Shown: positions 39,887-43,113 of the stretch, in pieces
How positions within the stretch are numbered: position 1 is the first letter of the stretch
Layout of the letters: each line of letters begins with the position of its first letter
NCBI GenBank assembly: GCA_905479975.1
Contig: CAJQOS010000003.1
Location: forward strand, 1 to 43,113
Direction: 5' to 3'
DNA from: an uncultured Puniceicoccaceae bacterium
GTDB lineage: Bacteria; Verrucomicrobiota; Verrucomicrobiia; Opitutales; Coraliomargaritaceae
Length of the DNA: 43,113 bases
Notes under the pieces: generated by a model
Databases searched by the model: none
What the model saw: only the letters and a program-made list of their open reading frames with translations
What the model was told of the DNA's origin: nothing
Program-made: the position numbers and the translations under genes

Positions 39887-39916
39887 TTGACAAAACCAGA
39901 AACATGGTCTTATTAT
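39887..39916 (+). promoter_or_regulatory. Promoter of the phd-vapC module
   Basis: TTGACA (39887-39892) and TATTAT (39911-39916) are separated by 18 bases. The -10 ends seven bases before the antitoxin ATG, so the mRNA would be leaderless or nearly so. TGGTC (39905-39909) and GACCA (39926-39930) form a short inverted repeat around the -10 and start codon, a possible antitoxin operator. Confidence 0.6.
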
Positions 39917-39923
39917 TAACAAC

Positions 39924-40190
39924 ATGACCACAATTAACATCAACGAGGCGAAGACCCACCTCTCCCGCTACGCGAAGCGGGTCAAGGCAGGCGAAACGAT
40001 CACTCTCTGCGACAGGAATAAGCCCTTTGCAGAGATTCGCCCGCTCCCCAAAAAAGCCACTGCTCCCAAACGCACGCTGGGCCAACTCAAAGGAAAGATT
40101 CAATTCAACGACTCCTTCTGGAACGCAGATTCTCAAATCTCAAATGACTTCGAAGCAAGCAGTCTCTTCCCTGAAGTCACGGATTCATGA
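39924..40190 (+). CDS. Phd/YefM-type antitoxin
   Basis: This 88-residue protein starts MTTININEAKTHLSRYAKRVKAGETITLCDRNKPFAEIRPL, the classic Phd/YefM DNA-binding N-terminus, followed by a shorter C-terminal toxin-binding tail. The stop overlaps the vapC start (ATGA). It would neutralise the PIN toxin and repress its own promoter. Confidence 0.93.
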   Translation: MTTININEAKTHLSRYAKRVKAGETITLCDRNKPFAEIRPLPKKATAPKRTLGQLKGKIQFNDSFWNADSQISNDFEASSLFPEVTDS

Positions 40191-40573
40191 AGCTGCTGCT
40201 CGATACCTGCACCTTCCTATGGGCAATCGGCCAAGCAGAGCAGCTCAGTCCGAAGGCTCGTGAAGCACTTGAGAACAGCAACAACGCGCTCTATTTTAGC
40301 CAGATTTCCATGTGGGAAATTCAACTTAAATTCCTGCGCGGAAATTTACAGCTCACTGACTCGCCAGAGGCCATCATCACAGAAGGCCTTCGCTTACATG
40401 ACATTGAGCAAACACCGCTGGACAATCGCGCGATCTGGCATCTAGCCAAGCTGCCCACACATCATAAAGATCCTTTTGATCGCATGCTCATCGCATCCGC
40501 ACTCTACCACGGCATGCAAATGGTCACACCTGACCCCGAAATTGCCAAATACCCCGTTCCTGTTATTTGGTAA
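40187..40573 (+). CDS. vapC: PIN-domain ribonuclease toxin (VapC type)
   Basis: This 128-residue PIN protein has the acidic catalytic set Asp6 (LLLDTCTFLWAI), Glu44 (SMWEIQLK), Asp95 and Asp98 (HHKDPFDRML), and possibly Asp116. It belongs to the group often paired with Phd-type antitoxins. VapC toxins usually cut tRNA or rRNA; the target here is unknown. It is coupled to its antitoxin by a four-base overlap. Confidence 0.92.
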   Translation: MKLLLDTCTFLWAIGQAEQLSPKAREALENSNNALYFSQISMWEIQLKFLRGNLQLTDSPEAIITEGLRLHDIEQTPLDNRAIWHLAKLPTHHKDPFDRMLIASALYHGMQMVTPDPEIAKYPVPVIW

Positions 40574-40652
40574 AAAAGGACGCGAGCGGTTATGATCGCA
40601 ACGCCACACTAGCGTGAATGCGCGGGCACTGATTGATGCGCCCAATCAGCGC

Positions 40653-41443
40653 CTACAAGCAGCACTTTTTATATTTCTTACCACTGCCACAAGGGCAGGG
40701 GTCGTTACGTCCGACTTTCTCGCTCTCGCGAACAATGGTCCCCTCGAGAGGCGCAACCAGAGGCAGACTCTGACGAGGCTTCCGCGGACTCAAGAATCTA
40801 GGATCAGTGAAAAAGTTCTTACGCTCCTCAATGCGTGCCTCCTCCGCTCGAATCGATTCTCCTAGCGATTCGACTACCGAACCTTCAATTCCGCGCAAGC
40901 GATAGTGTGTATAAAGAAACTCTGCAAACACGCACAGTTCAGGATTCTCAGAGTTCATCTCCAAATAAGCCTGTGCGATACTAAGCACCTCACTCGTGCC
41001 ATAATTCGCATACCCGATCGCAAACCTCGAACACTCCAAATAATCGAGCGCATCGTTATCCATCTGCTCACGGTAGAAGCTCTCCAACCCCGGAACACTG
41101 TATGATTCAAATAAGTCGGAGAGGAAAAGCCACTGAATTTCGGACAGCCCCTCCCATCGTTCTTGAATCGCCAACAAAGCATCATTCGAGTCAAATGCTC
41201 GTATCGCTGCCACAATCAAATTGTTATGCCAGTCGTAATCGAACTCATACACCGACAACATCCGGTCTAATTGTGAGGCCAATCTTAATTTACCACACAA
41301 GTCTATAGCGATTCCGATCTTCCAACAGTCAGCGTCTTCACCGGCTGATCCTTTAAATAGCTCAAGCAAGTGTCGCGCACGATACGTTCCTCATGCGCCA
41401 AGCCTTTGCTAAAACACTCGTAAGTCGAAGTTTCAAAATCCAT
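40653..41443 (-). CDS. SEC-C motif protein read across a possible -1 frameshift
   Basis: The main frame (40653 to about 41369) encodes about 238 residues, mostly helical and of unknown family, ending in a full SEC-C zinc motif [19 protein letters not shown]. That frame has no ATG at its start, only a TTG, and a stop just upstream. A second frame begins with ATG at 41443 ([30 protein letters not shown]) and runs 46 codons to a stop at 41303. In that frame T TTA AAG (41357-41351) is a slippery heptamer; a -1 shift there joins the two frames exactly, giving …[18 protein letters not shown]…. It could also be an old deletion. SEC-C domains bind zinc and often occur in proteins of unknown role. Confidence 0.72.
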
Positions 41444-41566
41444 ATTCAATGACCAACCGTTGATCTGCGTCGAAGTAAATCACCGAATCACGATTTCATT
41501 GAAATTGATTCGGAAAGCTGTTTGATGCGTGAGATTCAATAACACACTGATACATCTTGCGCGATA

Positions 41567-41650
41567 GGGACAGCAGGCAATCCCTCGACGAAACGTCGTA
41601 GCAATTCAAAGCTTGCAACAACATATCAACATATAATGATACGTTGATAT
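41567..41650 (+). promoter_or_regulatory. Hairpin-rich metH leader
   Basis: Four successive stems precede metH: GGGA/TCCC (41567-41584), CGACG-AAA-CGTCG (41586-41598), GCAA/TTGC (41601-41616) and ATATCAAC/GTTGATAT (41623-41650). The last ends 12 bases before the ATG. I could not match this to SAM, SAH or cobalamin riboswitch consensus sequences. There is no Shine-Dalgarno sequence before the start. Confidence 0.4.
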
Positions 41651-41661
41651 TTAAATTCCCA

Positions 41662-43113
<1,452 letters not shown>

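Noticed and set aside
39783-40136. Minus-strand frame of 117 codons opposite the Phd-type antitoxin
   Set aside because: It is antisense to a clear Phd/YefM gene with a promoter.
41567-41650. SAM, SAH or cobalamin riboswitch before metH
   Set aside because: No conserved core sequence of these classes could be found; only generic hairpins are visible, so it is recorded as an unassigned leader.

Overview
The window looks like a piece of a Verrucomicrobiota chromosome, probably an Opitutae/Puniceicoccales (Coraliomargarita- or Lentimonas-like) marine bacterium. This is inferred from protein flavour (an SHD1-type secreted protein, compact sigma-70, SecA without a zinc tail), a GC content in the mid-50s by eye, weak or absent Shine-Dalgarno sequences, and many short palindromic repeats between genes. 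No 16S rRNA is present to prove it, and no rRNA, tRNA or CRISPR was seen.

Layout. 0-0.6 kb: a decayed sensor histidine kinase whose 5' part is replaced by a palindromic repeat. 0.7-5.3 kb: purE-purK, trpE and a primary-type sigma-70 factor with a clear terminator. 5.4-7.8 kb (minus): lnt, a truncated Abi_2 gene and a hairpin-rich non-coding stretch. 7.9-11.5 kb: a small SHD1 protein convergent with secA. 11.7-18.1 kb: a DUF2157/GDYXXLXY membrane pair, a minus-strand rmuC-fic-smr group, a SOUL haem-binding-like protein, peptide deformylase and a mini-lipoprotein.

18.1-32.1 kb (minus) is one functional unit for urea. In transcription order it holds an outer-membrane porin, a BamE/SmpA-like exported protein, the urea ABC transporter urtABCDE, urease structural genes ureA and a fused ureB-ureC, accessory genes ureE-ureF-ureG-ureD, and a CbiM/NikM-type nickel transport S-component. 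Good sigma-54 (GG-N10-GC) promoter matches precede the porin and urtA, with a weaker one before urtB, suggesting nitrogen-responsive control. Urea would cross the outer membrane by the porin, be captured by UrtA, imported by UrtBCDE and hydrolysed by a Ni-urease matured by UreDEFG with nickel from the NikM-type system.

32.3-36.7 kb (minus): rsmG, an archaeal-type AAA ATPase, an NhaC-family antiporter and an unknown two-helix membrane protein. 37-41.4 kb is an accessory island with three unrelated toxin-antitoxin-type modules (MazEF, a HipA/YjjJ-like kinase, Phd-VapC), repeat debris, and a SEC-C protein gene whose N-terminal part lies in another frame joined at a TTTAAAG slippery heptamer. 41.6 kb to the end: the 5' part of metH with a hairpin-rich leader.

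The most notable items are the UreB-UreC fusion, the sigma-54-linked porin-urt-ure locus interrupted by mobile palindromes, the SEC-C frameshift, the structured RNA candidate near 7.6 kb, and at least two families of dispersed inverted-repeat elements.
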